Assembly (NCBI GenBank): GCA_964001305.1
Contig: CAXFAI010000039.1
Coordinates: 1 to 64,000, forward strand
DNA: 64,000 nucleotides
Direction of reading: 5' to 3'
From: CAJXMH01 sp964001305
Lineage (GTDB): Bacteria > Bacteroidota > Bacteroidia > Flavobacteriales_E > Vicingaceae
The notes under the pieces are model-generated. The model was given only the letters and a program-made list of their open reading frames with translations. It did no database searches and had not been told where the DNA came from. This document shows positions 8,428 to 17,388 of this stretch, one piece after another. Positions within the stretch are counted from its first letter, which is position 1; each line of letters opens with the position of its first letter. The translations under genes and the position numbers were made by a program.

Positions 8428-9168
8428 ATGGAAATGATAAGTAAGAAGCAGGAGAAGTTAATCCTTGCCTTGAAAAGGAAAAAGGAAAGAGCCTCACATG
8501 CTTTGTATTTAATTGAAGGGGAAAAATTACATCAAGAAGCTATTAATGCTTCCGTGAGCTTTCATTCTACCTATACTTCATGTGAAGATTTTAGAGTAAG
8601 AGAGGGCTTGAAAGAAGTTTACTTGACTACTGAAGTACAAATGAAAAAGCTTTCTTCATTAAATACACCGCCTGGCTTACTTAGTATTGTTGAAATGCCA
8701 AAGCGAATAGAAAGCACCAATGCTGATTTCTTAATTTATTTAGATCAAATAAATGATCCGGGTAATTTGGGAACCATTTTACGAAGTGCAGAAGCCTTTG
8801 GGGTAGAAGCTGTGATTTGTTCAGCGAATACGGTAGATGTTTTTAATTCAAAAGTGGTGCAATCAAGCATGGGGTCTATTTTTAGAATGCCTATATTGAC
8901 TGAGACAGAAGAATTGATTATTCATTTGAGTAAAAGCCATCAATGGTATGGGACGCATTTACAAGGTGAAAATTTATACCAAACAAAAATTACGAAACCT
9001 GCTGTGGTGGTTATGGGAAGTGAATCTCATGGAATTTCAGATAAAATCTTAAATCGTATTGATTATAAAGTTAAAATTCCAATTAAAAGTTCTGTGGAAT
9101 CACTGAATGTTTCTATGGCAACAGCCGTGGTTTTGGCAGAATTTAATCGGCGATTTTTAACGCAATAG
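8428..9168 (+). CDS. TrmH/SpoU-family RNA 2'-O-methyltransferase
   Basis: Probable SAM-dependent 2'-O-ribose methyltransferase for rRNA or tRNA. The 246 residues contain an N-terminal substrate-binding region (about 1-95) and a SPOUT knot domain (about 100-246) with the three diagnostic motifs: DQINDPGNLGTILRSAEAFG (motif 1), VVVMGSESHGIS (motif 2) and VKIPIKSSVESLNVSMATAV (motif 3). The exact RNA target cannot be told from sequence. An alternative ATG two codons in (MISKKQ) is equally possible. It is divergent from tamL, and its 3' end overlaps the convergent FAD oxidoreductase gene by 26 bp. Confidence 0.9.
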   Translation: MEMISKKQEKLILALKRKKERASHALYLIEGEKLHQEAINASVSFHSTYTSCEDFRVREGLKEVYLTTEVQMKKLSSLNTPPGLLSIVEMPKRIESTNADFLIYLDQINDPGNLGTILRSAEAFGVEAVICSANTVDVFNSKVVQSSMGSIFRMPILTETEELIIHLSKSHQWYGTHLQGENLYQTKITKPAVVVMGSESHGISDKILNRIDYKVKIPIKSSVESLNVSMATAVVLAEFNRRFLTQ

Positions 9169-10708
9169 CCTGAGCTACTTTAACACCGTCAATGGCAGCA
9201 GAAACAATTCCTCCAGCATAGCCAGCACCTTCTCCACAAGGGTATAAATTTAAAATTTCTGTATGGTTGAGATTTTCTCGATCTCTCGGAATTTGAACAG
9301 GTGATGAGGTTCTGCTTTCAACACCAACAACTAGGGCTTCATTGGTTAAATAGCCTTTCATGGACTTTCCAAACAGTTCAAATGCTTTTCTCAATCGTTT
9401 GCTTATAAATGAGGGTAGAACTTGATCTAAACGGAAAGGAACCACACCGGGATGATAAGAGCATTTGGGTAAGTCTTTAGAATCTCTACCTTTTACAAAG
9501 TCGATTAATCGTTGTGCTGGTGCTTTTTGTCCTTCCGTTCCTGAATTTACCGCTTTAAAAGCTTTTTGTTCGATTTCCTGTTGTAGTCTTAAAGCTGCTA
9601 AAGGACCATGTTCTTTGTATTTGGTCCAATCAGCTTCTTCAACCGAAACTACAATACCTGAATTGGCAAAGGGATTATTTCGTCTGGAAGGTGACCAGCC
9701 ATTGGTTACAATTTCACCGGGCGAAGTCGCACAAGGTGCAATGATGCCACCGGGACACATGCAAAAACTGTAAACTCCCTTGTTTTCAACTTGTTTTACA
9801 ATCCGATAAGAAGCAGGAGGTAGCAAGTCTTCTTGAGGGCTATTGTGGTATTGAATTTTGTTAATGAGTGATTGACTATGTTCCACTCGAACACCCAAAG
9901 CAAAAGGTTTTGCTTCTATTTTTATCTTCTTAGCATAAAGTAATTCAAAAATGTCTCTTGCAGAATGACCTGTTGCAAGAATGAGTTCATCTACCTCAAT
10001 CCATTCATTCGCATTAATTTCAATGCTGTGAATTTTGTTTTTGTCTGATTTTAAATCGGTTAGCTTTTGCTCAAATCGAATTTCTCCTCCTGCTTTTACA
10101 ATTGCATCACGAACAGCTACAATGATTTTTGGCAATTTATTGGTGCCAATATGAGGATGGGCTTCGTAATTGATATTCTCATCAGCCCCAAATTGAACCA
10201 AGGTTTTTAAAATGGCATCTACATCACCTCTCTTTTTAGATCGGGTGTATAATTTACCGTCGGAATAGGTTCCTGCGCCACCTTCTCCAAAACAATAGTT
10301 AGAATCCGGGTTTACGATTTGTTCTTTATTTAATTTGGCTAAATCTCTCCTTCTAGAGCGAACATCTTTTCCTCGTTCAAATAAAATGGGTTTTAAACCT
10401 AAGTCAATAAGTTGAAGTGCTGCAAAAAGACCTGCCGGCCCACAACCAATAATGTGCACGGCTTTCTGATTAGAAACATCTTTTAGCTTAAAAACAGAAT
10501 GAGAACCATCATATTCATGAGGTAAAAAAACTTCAAAGGTTAGGTTAACTTTAATGTCTTTTTTTCTGGCATCTATAGACCTTTTAGCAAGCTTGACTTT
10601 TCCAATTTGGTTTGTGGGAAGTTGTAAACTTTGTGATGCTAGTTTTAGATAATCACTTTCGTGAGGTTCGTCCTGAATGAGGTAGGACTTTTGAAATCGA
10701 TGACTCAT
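9143..10708 (-). CDS. FAD-dependent oxidoreductase (COG2509 type)
   Basis: Conserved flavoprotein of unknown substrate. The 521-residue protein has an N-terminal extension (about 1-80), the Rossmann FAD motif VHIIGCGPAGLFAALQL (about 84-100) with FERG at the end of the second strand, the family block CFGEGGAGTYSDGKL, a central CPGGIIAPCATSPGEIVTNG segment, and a C-terminal PCGEGAGYAGGIVSAAIDG that completes the FAD site. Length and motifs are typical of the COG2509 family, which is widespread in Bacteroidota and lacks an agreed function. It overlaps the upstream lipoprotein gene by one base (10708) and converges on the methyltransferase with a 26-bp overlap. Confidence 0.85.
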   Translation of the reverse strand: MSHRFQKSYLIQDEPHESDYLKLASQSLQLPTNQIGKVKLAKRSIDARKKDIKVNLTFEVFLPHEYDGSHSVFKLKDVSNQKAVHIIGCGPAGLFAALQLIDLGLKPILFERGKDVRSRRRDLAKLNKEQIVNPDSNYCFGEGGAGTYSDGKLYTRSKKRGDVDAILKTLVQFGADENINYEAHPHIGTNKLPKIIVAVRDAIVKAGGEIRFEQKLTDLKSDKNKIHSIEINANEWIEVDELILATGHSARDIFELLYAKKIKIEAKPFALGVRVEHSQSLINKIQYHNSPQEDLLPPASYRIVKQVENKGVYSFCMCPGGIIAPCATSPGEIVTNGWSPSRRNNPFANSGIVVSVEEADWTKYKEHGPLAALRLQQEIEQKAFKAVNSGTEGQKAPAQRLIDFVKGRDSKDLPKCSYHPGVVPFRLDQVLPSFISKRLRKAFELFGKSMKGYLTNEALVVGVESRTSSPVQIPRDRENLNHTEILNLYPCGEGAGYAGGIVSAAIDGVKVAQAIALKIAD

Positions 10709-11214
10709 TAAGGTTCAAAGCTTGGGTAGGATAAATTGAAATAACCACTGTCTAACAGTACAGTTTGAATAGTGGGAGGGTTAGTAGTGGTGTCTTCTCC
10801 GCTTCCAGTTACTTTAAACCTTGCTGTTAATATGCCTTTTTCTAAGTTATTTGAATCAATGGTTAAGAAATTACTTCCCTCATTGTAAAAGTTAAAAGTA
10901 ATAGTTGGTGTTCTGTAATTCCCAGAGAAATTTTGAACTGAACCTTGGCTTGCTTTTGGAAATTTGAACTTGAGTATTCTTCCGCCAAACCTTCCCTCTA
11001 CAGTTAAGTCAAATGGAAATACTTCCGATACTTGCATGTATTCTTGAAGAACGATTGGTTTGTTTCTTAAAATAGCTTGGTAGGTTCCACTAGCATTTCC
11101 TTTATATTCAGGTATGGGTTGTACCTCATAATCGTTCTCATCTTCGTCTTTTGAGCAAGCAATAAAGAGGAATAGAAAAGTGGAAATAACTACAAAAAGT
11201 AACTTTCGATGCAT
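10708..11214 (-). CDS. Predicted surface lipoprotein, function unknown
   Basis: A 168-residue protein of no recognised family. The N-terminus is a clear lipoprotein signal: basic MHRK, hydrophobic stretch, lipobox FIAC with Cys20, then SKDEDEND. A Lys followed by acidic residues right after the lipidated Cys resembles the lipoprotein export signal that sends lipoproteins to the cell surface in flavobacteria. The rest is predicted beta-rich (for example FGGRILKFKFPKASQGS, TITFNFYNEGSNFLTID), consistent with a small beta-sandwich. Its stop overlaps the start of the FAD oxidoreductase by one base, so the two form a transcription unit; no functional link is obvious. Confidence 0.75.
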   Translation of the reverse strand: MHRKLLFVVISTFLFLFIACSKDEDENDYEVQPIPEYKGNASGTYQAILRNKPIVLQEYMQVSEVFPFDLTVEGRFGGRILKFKFPKASQGSVQNFSGNYRTPTITFNFYNEGSNFLTIDSNNLEKGILTARFKVTGSGEDTTTNPPTIQTVLLDSGYFNLSYPSFEP

Positions 11215-11349
11215 AAGAATGTGGGTTTACAAGAGCAAAGTAATTAAATATTGTCGCGAATTTGAGTTCTTATGTTGAAAATCTTTATGTTGAGTTAACT
11301 TCTAGCTGTTTTAGGATGGATACTTTTGGTGCTTAAATTGAATGCTGTT

Positions 11350-12642
11350 ATGCTGAAGAAAATTATCCTTTTTATTGGTGTATGTTATTTTTCAAATGAT
11401 GTTGTTTCTCAAACATTTGACACCTTAAAGTTAATGACTTACAACTTAATGTACTACCGAGAAACCACTTCTTTTTGCACCAACTCAAACAATAATCCAA
11501 CATCAAAAGATGGGTATATGGCAACCATTATTGATTATACCTTACCAGATATTTTAGTGGTAAATGAATTGGGTGGAAGTAATGCGGCTTTAAATTCTTT
11601 TAGATTATTGAGCAATTCATTAAATCAAAATGGTAGAAGCAATTACAGCTTTGCAAATGCCACATCAAATAGCAATTTGGCGAATATGATTTATTTCAAT
11701 TCGAATAAATTAGGCTTAAAAGAACAACAAACAGTTACACAAGATTTAAACGGGGGGAGTCTGATTCGACTAATTGATATTTATACCTTGTATCATATTG
11801 AACCCAATTTAGCACAACATCAGGATACTACCTTTTTGCATATTGTGGCTGCTCATTTAAAGGCGGGTAGTTCAAATGCTGATGCTACTGAACGCCATGA
11901 GGCTTGTCAGTCTTTAATGTCATTTTTAGCAGCTAATAATATGGATGGAAATGTTTTTATGTTGGGTGATTTTAACTTATATCGTTCTGGGGAAGCAGCA
12001 TTTCAAGAGTTGTTAAACTATTCCCAAGCGGCTTATCGCTTTAGAGATCCAATTAATTTACCTGGCAATTGGGGAAATTCTGCTTATGCAAGTTTTCATA
12101 CTCAAAGTACAAGAACTTCAGGTTCTTGCTTTTCAACGGGTGGTATGGACGATCGATTTGATTTTATTTTGGTTTCTGATGAAGTCATGAATCAAGCTCA
12201 ACGGGTAAAGTATTTGAGTGGTTCCTATACAACTGTTGGCCAAGATGGAAATAGATATAATGGGTCATTGATTTCGCCAACTAATAACTCAGCACCCTCT
12301 AATGTCATAAATGCACTCTATAATATGAGTGATCATTTACCGGTTACTATAGAAGTTGAGGTTATGGGACCAACTGGTTTAAGTCTTGAATCTTCACAGA
12401 AAGAATTAAATGTGCGTTTTCAGAATCCAACAACTGGTTATTTATCCATTGAGTTAAGTCAAGCAGAGATCTTAAATACAATAAGTATTCAAGATTTATC
12501 CGGAAAAACAGTGGCTAAAAAAGCAATCAATAATTCAACAACAGTAGATTTTGACTTGAACCATTTAAGTCGTGGAGTCTATTTTATAAATTTGCAAAGT
12601 AAGTCTGGAAATCAACAAGTTAAAAAGTTAATAAAGATTTAA
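11350..12642 (+). CDS. T9SS-secreted endonuclease/exonuclease/phosphatase-family protein
   Basis: Secreted metal-dependent phosphodiesterase-fold protein, possibly an extracellular nuclease. The likely start is the ATG at 11350 (MLKKIILFIGVCYFSND), giving 430 residues with a signal peptide; an in-frame TTG eight codons earlier would lengthen it needlessly. The EEP domain (about 25-340) shows the expected order: TYNLMYY, NELGG (metal Glu), VAAHLKAG, LGDFNLYRSG (Asp/Asn pair), DRFDFILVSDE and the terminal MSDHLPV (catalytic His). Residues about 350-430 form a type A T9SS sorting domain (FQNPTTGYLSIEL...LSRGVYFINLQS...VKKLIKI). Substrate unproven; it could also be a phosphatase. Confidence 0.85.
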   Translation: MLKKIILFIGVCYFSNDVVSQTFDTLKLMTYNLMYYRETTSFCTNSNNNPTSKDGYMATIIDYTLPDILVVNELGGSNAALNSFRLLSNSLNQNGRSNYSFANATSNSNLANMIYFNSNKLGLKEQQTVTQDLNGGSLIRLIDIYTLYHIEPNLAQHQDTTFLHIVAAHLKAGSSNADATERHEACQSLMSFLAANNMDGNVFMLGDFNLYRSGEAAFQELLNYSQAAYRFRDPINLPGNWGNSAYASFHTQSTRTSGSCFSTGGMDDRFDFILVSDEVMNQAQRVKYLSGSYTTVGQDGNRYNGSLISPTNNSAPSNVINALYNMSDHLPVTIEVEVMGPTGLSLESSQKELNVRFQNPTTGYLSIELSQAEILNTISIQDLSGKTVAKKAINNSTTVDFDLNHLSRGVYFINLQSKSGNQQVKKLIKI

Positions 12643-12766
12643 CATTGCGAATCAATCATTGCGATTTTCATTCTTGAATTTTGCATCGAATTAGTCAAGG
12701 CACCTATTTCGAAATTAGCTTCGAAATTGATAAACGGCGGACATTTAAAATGAATAGAACTGCCTT

Positions 12767-15091
12767 ATGAACAGGTTGATCAGCGCCATACTAATTTTCT
12801 CCTCTTTTAGCTTAGTTGCACAGTCTTTTGAAGAAAAAGTAACTTCAGCATCAAACGTTCGTTTGTCAGTTACCAATGTAGGAACTTTTGGAAATGCATT
12901 TAGAGGTTATCGAGATGGTACATCGAATGAGTCATGTGAATATCCTGCTGGTTCTGGTGTAGAACACTTATTTGAGTCAGGAATTTGGGTTGGAGCAGAA
13001 CGAAATGGAACTCGATTAGTAACTACAGCAGCCGTTGATGCACCACAAGGATATCAAACAGGGAGTTCAGGTTTTGAATTTACCACTCCGATTGGAGCAA
13101 CTTTAAGAGAAAGATCAAGCTTAAAGGATAATCCCAACTTTAGCCCTCTTGCAGTTTCTCATCAAGATTTTATTGCCGATTTTACAGATAAGAACTTAAT
13201 TATTCCGGGAACAAATACCCAAATATTAAATCACACCAATCCTTTATTTATTGATGTTCAATTACGAACCTACAATTTCAACTTTGCATTTAGTGATTTT
13301 GTCGTTTTTGTAGATATGGATATTGTCAATGGTGGGGATTTGCAAGGAGGAGAAAATGTTTTAGATAGCGTATTTTTTGGCCTATGGGCAAATACGGTTG
13401 TTCGGAATATAAATATAACGCCTCCGGGAACTGGTGGAGCCGCTTTTTATAACAAGGGCGGAAACGGTTATATTGATAGTCTTCAAATGGCTTATTGCTA
13501 TGATCATTCTGGAGATGTTGGTTTTACCAATTCTTATATTGCCCAAAAATTTTTAGGAGCATCGGATAAGTTTGGATTTCACCATCCACGGACTGATTCT
13601 ACTTTTGGAGACAATTACAATGCATGGCAATTTAATAGTCCAGGGACTGGTACATTTCAGCAGCCCTTAAGCACAGATCAACAATATCAACGATTAAGTA
13701 GAGGCATAGATGACGAACCTTGTTGGAATGTGGATGATGGTAACTGTGGAGGTGGAACTTTTCAGGAACAGTTAAATCAAGCGGGAAACCGATCTGACCT
13801 AGTTTCTGTGGGACCATTTCGAGATTTTAGAAAAGGAGATACCATAAAAATTTCATACGCTTTCATTTTAGCACCTAAGATAGATGATGGAAATCCACAT
13901 ACCGATAATACACCTGCCCAAATGGCTCAATTGTTTACCTATGCAGATAGAGCTCAAACAGCTTACTTTGGAGAGGATGCAAATGAAAATGGCATATTGG
14001 ACCCAGAAGAAGATAAAGATGGAAATGGGGAAATAACTCGATTCATTTTACCATCTCCACCAGATATTCCCAAGACTAGGGTTGAGGTTGCTGATCAAGA
14101 AGTAGACGTTTATTGGTCTAACAATTCGGAGTTTTCAATTGACCCGATTTCTCAAACTATGGATTTTGAAGGATATCGAATTTATTTGACCAAGTTAGGT
14201 TATGATGTAGTTGGAGTTCCCAACTTATTGGCAGACCTAATTCCTGTAGATGAATATGACATTAAGGATAATGGTTTTGCCAATGAAATTGGTTTAGAAG
14301 AAATTGAATTAATGCGACCTATTGGTTTTGATTCTGAAGGAGAACTAATTTTTGCTGATTCAATTGTAGCAGCAAGAGATACTATGTTTTTTGACACTTT
14401 AGTTAGTGATACAACAATTACGGATACTGTGATAAACGGAGTGCCGATGAGAGATACAACTATAGTTGATACATTATTAAAAGATACTATTTATAAATAT
14501 AAATACTACTTGGATAGTATTCGTTACGAAATAACAGATCCTACTATATATTATTACAAATACACCATTTCTAACTTATTAAATGGGTGGCAATATGCCA
14601 TTGGCGTTTCAGCTTTTGATACTGGTAATGATGCACAAAATTTAGATCCATTGGAGTCTTCACTATTGGCGAATAACTTTAGAGTATTTCCGGGAAAAAA
14701 GGCCAATGATGATATGGATAAGAATGAGCCCTATGCCTATCCAAACCCCTATTACTTTGGTTCTTCTTGGGAAGGAACAAGTAATTTCCAAGAACAAAGT
14801 AGAAAATTGGTTTTTGCCAATCTTCCAAAGCGATGCGTGATTCGCATATTTACACCAGCAGGAGACTTAATTGATGAGATTCATCATGATGAAGATTATA
14901 ATGGGGATGATATCCGGTGGTTTGACACTTTTGGAAGTGAAAATGGAGAGAATAAATTTTCAGGAGGAGAGCATGCTTGGGATTTACTTTCCAATTATAC
15001 CCAGATTATCAGTAGAGGCGTATACATATTTGCCGTTGAGGATTTAGAAAGCGGGGAAGTCAAAAAGGGCAAATTCACAATTTTAAAATAA
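12767..15091 (+). CDS. Large secreted protein with calcium-loop and FlgD-like C-terminus
   Basis: No catalytic family recognised in this 774-residue exported protein. Signal peptide: MNRLISAILIFSSFSLVAQS. The first 380 residues are beta-rich and glycine-rich. Around residues 404-427 lies an Asp/Asn-rich loop pair (DANENGILDPEEDKDGNGE) like the EF-hand/dockerin calcium loops. Residues about 538-575 form a low-complexity stretch of repeated Asp-Thr pairs (DTMFFDTLVSDTTITDT). The last 120 residues begin YAYPNPYYFG and end in RGVYIFAVEDL...KKGKFTILK, an FlgD Ig-like/T9SS-type tail. It sits between a secreted nuclease-like gene and an OB-fold secreted gene and is likely a surface structural or binding protein. 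Confidence 0.8.
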   Translation: MNRLISAILIFSSFSLVAQSFEEKVTSASNVRLSVTNVGTFGNAFRGYRDGTSNESCEYPAGSGVEHLFESGIWVGAERNGTRLVTTAAVDAPQGYQTGSSGFEFTTPIGATLRERSSLKDNPNFSPLAVSHQDFIADFTDKNLIIPGTNTQILNHTNPLFIDVQLRTYNFNFAFSDFVVFVDMDIVNGGDLQGGENVLDSVFFGLWANTVVRNINITPPGTGGAAFYNKGGNGYIDSLQMAYCYDHSGDVGFTNSYIAQKFLGASDKFGFHHPRTDSTFGDNYNAWQFNSPGTGTFQQPLSTDQQYQRLSRGIDDEPCWNVDDGNCGGGTFQEQLNQAGNRSDLVSVGPFRDFRKGDTIKISYAFILAPKIDDGNPHTDNTPAQMAQLFTYADRAQTAYFGEDANENGILDPEEDKDGNGEITRFILPSPPDIPKTRVEVADQEVDVYWSNNSEFSIDPISQTMDFEGYRIYLTKLGYDVVGVPNLLADLIPVDEYDIKDNGFANEIGLEEIELMRPIGFDSEGELIFADSIVAARDTMFFDTLVSDTTITDTVINGVPMRDTTIVDTLLKDTIYKYKYYLDSIRYEITDPTIYYYKYTISNLLNGWQYAIGVSAFDTGNDAQNLDPLESSLLANNFRVFPGKKANDDMDKNEPYAYPNPYYFGSSWEGTSNFQEQSRKLVFANLPKRCVIRIFTPAGDLIDEIHHDEDYNGDDIRWFDTFGSENGENKFSGGEHAWDLLSNYTQIISRGVYIFAVEDLESGEVKKGKFTILK

Positions 15092-15172
15092 TAGCTTAAC
15101 ACAATTATCAATTATATCATTAAACTTTGTACTTATTAAATTGCTTAAATTCAAATCTTTAAAACAAAAATC

Positions 15173-17332
15173 ATGAAAAAATTATTACTTTCTATTTTTA
15201 CCATTTTGATTGGAGGTATGCTCTCCGCTCAGAATTACCCCTATTACGATATTCATCAGATTGCATTTGTAGATTCTACAAGTTTGGCTAACTGTAATGA
15301 CAGTACGGCTTACCTAGGAGATACTATTACAACCAGAGGTATTGTAATTACGGATGGAAACCTATCTGAAGTTGGATCAGGTTCAATTACAGGAGGAAGT
15401 AGACCATTTATTGCTTTGTTGGATACAGCTGGAAATCCATCAGATCCTTTTAGCAGTATTGTGGTTATGGGAGCTGATTTTACGAATAACCCAGTTTCTG
15501 CCATTGAAAATGCATTAGCCGGTGATATTCTAGAATTAGATGTTTTAGTTACAGAATATGCAGGTTTAATTCAATTGCAGCCAATCAGCCAAACCGCAGT
15601 TTCTATTGTAGGTTTTGCAAATGCTCCAGCACCACTTGTAATTAATGCAGGAGATATTCAAGATGCAAGCGGAAGCAACCTTTTACCAACAGGAGAAAAG
15701 TATGAAGGAACTTATGTTGAATTACAAAACATGACAGTAGTTTCTGTAAGTATTTTCTCAGGTGGAAGTAGATGTGAGTTTGTAGTTGCTGATGCAAACG
15801 GTAACCAAGTTTTGGTTGCAGATAGATTCTTACCTATGGTAATGAACGGTGTACAAACAGTTAACCCAAATTCACCAGATACAGTTGGTCGTTTAGTGCC
15901 TCCTTCAGTAGGTTCAGTTTATAACCACATTAGAGGGGTTATCTTCCAAGATGAGAATGGTTGTGCAGGCGGTAGTTCATTTGCAGGTGGTTATGAAATT
16001 AACCCAGTTTATGCCACTGACTTTGACAAAGCTGCACCTCCTCCAACAGTGGTGAATATCAACAGAAATCCAGTTGTTCCTAATGCTTCACAAACTGTGA
16101 CAGTAACTGCTGACATTACTGACCAAGATGGATTGGTTACTTCTGCAACTTTATATTACACTGCTGATCAATCAGCGCCAACGAACTTGTTTCAGTCTGT
16201 AACAATGACAAATTCTGGTTCACTTTATTCTGCAACTATCCCTGCGTTTCCATTGGATTCTGTAGTTCGTTATTTTATTTCAGCTACAGATGACAGTAGC
16301 AAGACTACAAACACGCAAGTGGAATACTATACCGTTAGACCAAACGGCTTAACGATTATGGATGTTCAATTTGTTCCTTCTTTTGCAAGCGGAGATGCTT
16401 CTAGCCTAGAAGGTGACACGGTAACAGTTACCGGTATTGTTACTGCATCATATCAAACAGGAGATTTAGGATTCTTATATATTCAAGATCCTACTGCAAC
16501 TGAGTTTGCTGGTATTTATTTGAGTGGCGGTCCTGCTTCAGTATTTACTTTTAGTAGAGGTGATGAAGTTACTGTAACAGGTGTTGTTGAAGAGAACTTT
16601 GGATTTACTAGATTATCAGTAATAACTGCAACAGCTACTTCAAATACGGGTACAGTTAATCCAATCGTTTTAGATCCATCTGATGCTAGTTTGTTTCCTT
16701 TTAGCGCTGAATTAGAGAAGTATGAAAGTATGTTGTTGAGATATGAGAATCCATCAATTTCTGGTCAAGTTTGGGTAGCTAATCCTAATTTAGGATTTGG
16801 TGAATATTCAGTTGGGTCAGGAATGAATGCAACGGTTGCTGCCAGAATATTAGCAGGAAGAAGTACAGCAGGTTCTGCTCAAGGTTCATTAGATGTTTCT
16901 TACATCAGTGATACTGCTGCATACGGAAGTGGATTGAATGTTACTCCTGTTCAAGTTACAACTACCACGTCTATGGATTATGTAGATGGAATCTTGTATT
17001 ACGCTTTCAGTAACTACAAATTGACTCCTAGAGATAACATGGATTTTGGAAATGTGGTTGTTTCTATTGAAGAATTAGCTTCTAATGAAGTAGAAACTAG
17101 TTTATATCCTAACCCAGCTCAAGACAGAGTAATGATTGAATTGAACAGAAATTATTCTTTCGATCAAATTAGAGTTGAGGTTCTTGACATTACGGGAAAA
17201 GTTGTGGTTGAGCATTTTGCTTCTACACATCTTTCTTCAATCAACCTTTCAGGTTTAACAAAAGGATTGTACATCGTTAAAGTATCTAACGAAAACACAA
17301 TTTTGAATACTTCAAAATTAATTTTGAAATAA
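15173..17332 (+). CDS. T9SS-secreted protein with OB-fold-like domains
   Basis: 719-residue secreted protein. Signal peptide MKKLLLSIFTILIGGMLSAQ is followed by two segments with the OB-fold pattern seen in extracellular nucleases (YhcR/ExeM-like): about 20-165 (GDTITTRGIVITDG) and about 400-500 (GDTVTVTGIVTAS, LGFLYIQDPTATEF, GDEVTVTGVVEENFG). Between them an Ig-like domain (about 288-385, ADITDQDGLVTSATLYY) occurs. The end is a type A T9SS sorting domain (SLYPNPAQDRVMIEL...LTKGLYIVKVSNE...SKLILK). No catalytic nuclease residues were recognised, so it may bind nucleic acid or another polymer. A strong terminator follows directly. Confidence 0.8.
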   Translation: MKKLLLSIFTILIGGMLSAQNYPYYDIHQIAFVDSTSLANCNDSTAYLGDTITTRGIVITDGNLSEVGSGSITGGSRPFIALLDTAGNPSDPFSSIVVMGADFTNNPVSAIENALAGDILELDVLVTEYAGLIQLQPISQTAVSIVGFANAPAPLVINAGDIQDASGSNLLPTGEKYEGTYVELQNMTVVSVSIFSGGSRCEFVVADANGNQVLVADRFLPMVMNGVQTVNPNSPDTVGRLVPPSVGSVYNHIRGVIFQDENGCAGGSSFAGGYEINPVYATDFDKAAPPPTVVNINRNPVVPNASQTVTVTADITDQDGLVTSATLYYTADQSAPTNLFQSVTMTNSGSLYSATIPAFPLDSVVRYFISATDDSSKTTNTQVEYYTVRPNGLTIMDVQFVPSFASGDASSLEGDTVTVTGIVTASYQTGDLGFLYIQDPTATEFAGIYLSGGPASVFTFSRGDEVTVTGVVEENFGFTRLSVITATATSNTGTVNPIVLDPSDASLFPFSAELEKYESMLLRYENPSISGQVWVANPNLGFGEYSVGSGMNATVAARILAGRSTAGSAQGSLDVSYISDTAAYGSGLNVTPVQVTTTTSMDYVDGILYYAFSNYKLTPRDNMDFGNVVVSIEELASNEVETSLYPNPAQDRVMIELNRNYSFDQIRVEVLDITGKVVVEHFASTHLSSINLSGLTKGLYIVKVSNENTILNTSKLILK

Positions 17333-17342
17333 ATCTATAACT

Positions 17343-17378
17343 AGCAGGCATTGTAATTTTACAATGCCTGCTTTTTTT
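17343..17378 (+). terminator. Strong rho-independent terminator
   Basis: A perfect 13-bp stem (17343-17355 with 17360-17372), 4-base loop ATTT, followed by seven T. It ends the transcript of the OB-fold secreted gene. Unusually, the next gene's TTG start (17389) lies only ten bases after the T run. Confidence 0.93.
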
Positions 17379-17388
17379 CTTTTTAGCT

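Noticed and set aside
9465..9773. 102-codon plus-strand frame within the FAD oxidoreductase gene
   Set aside because: Lies wholly in a conserved coding region on the other strand and shows no family features.
12708..12728. Two TTCGAAATT direct repeats upstream of the 774-residue protein gene
   Set aside because: Nine-base AT-rich repeats twelve bases apart; no partner regulator or promoter alignment makes them meaningful.
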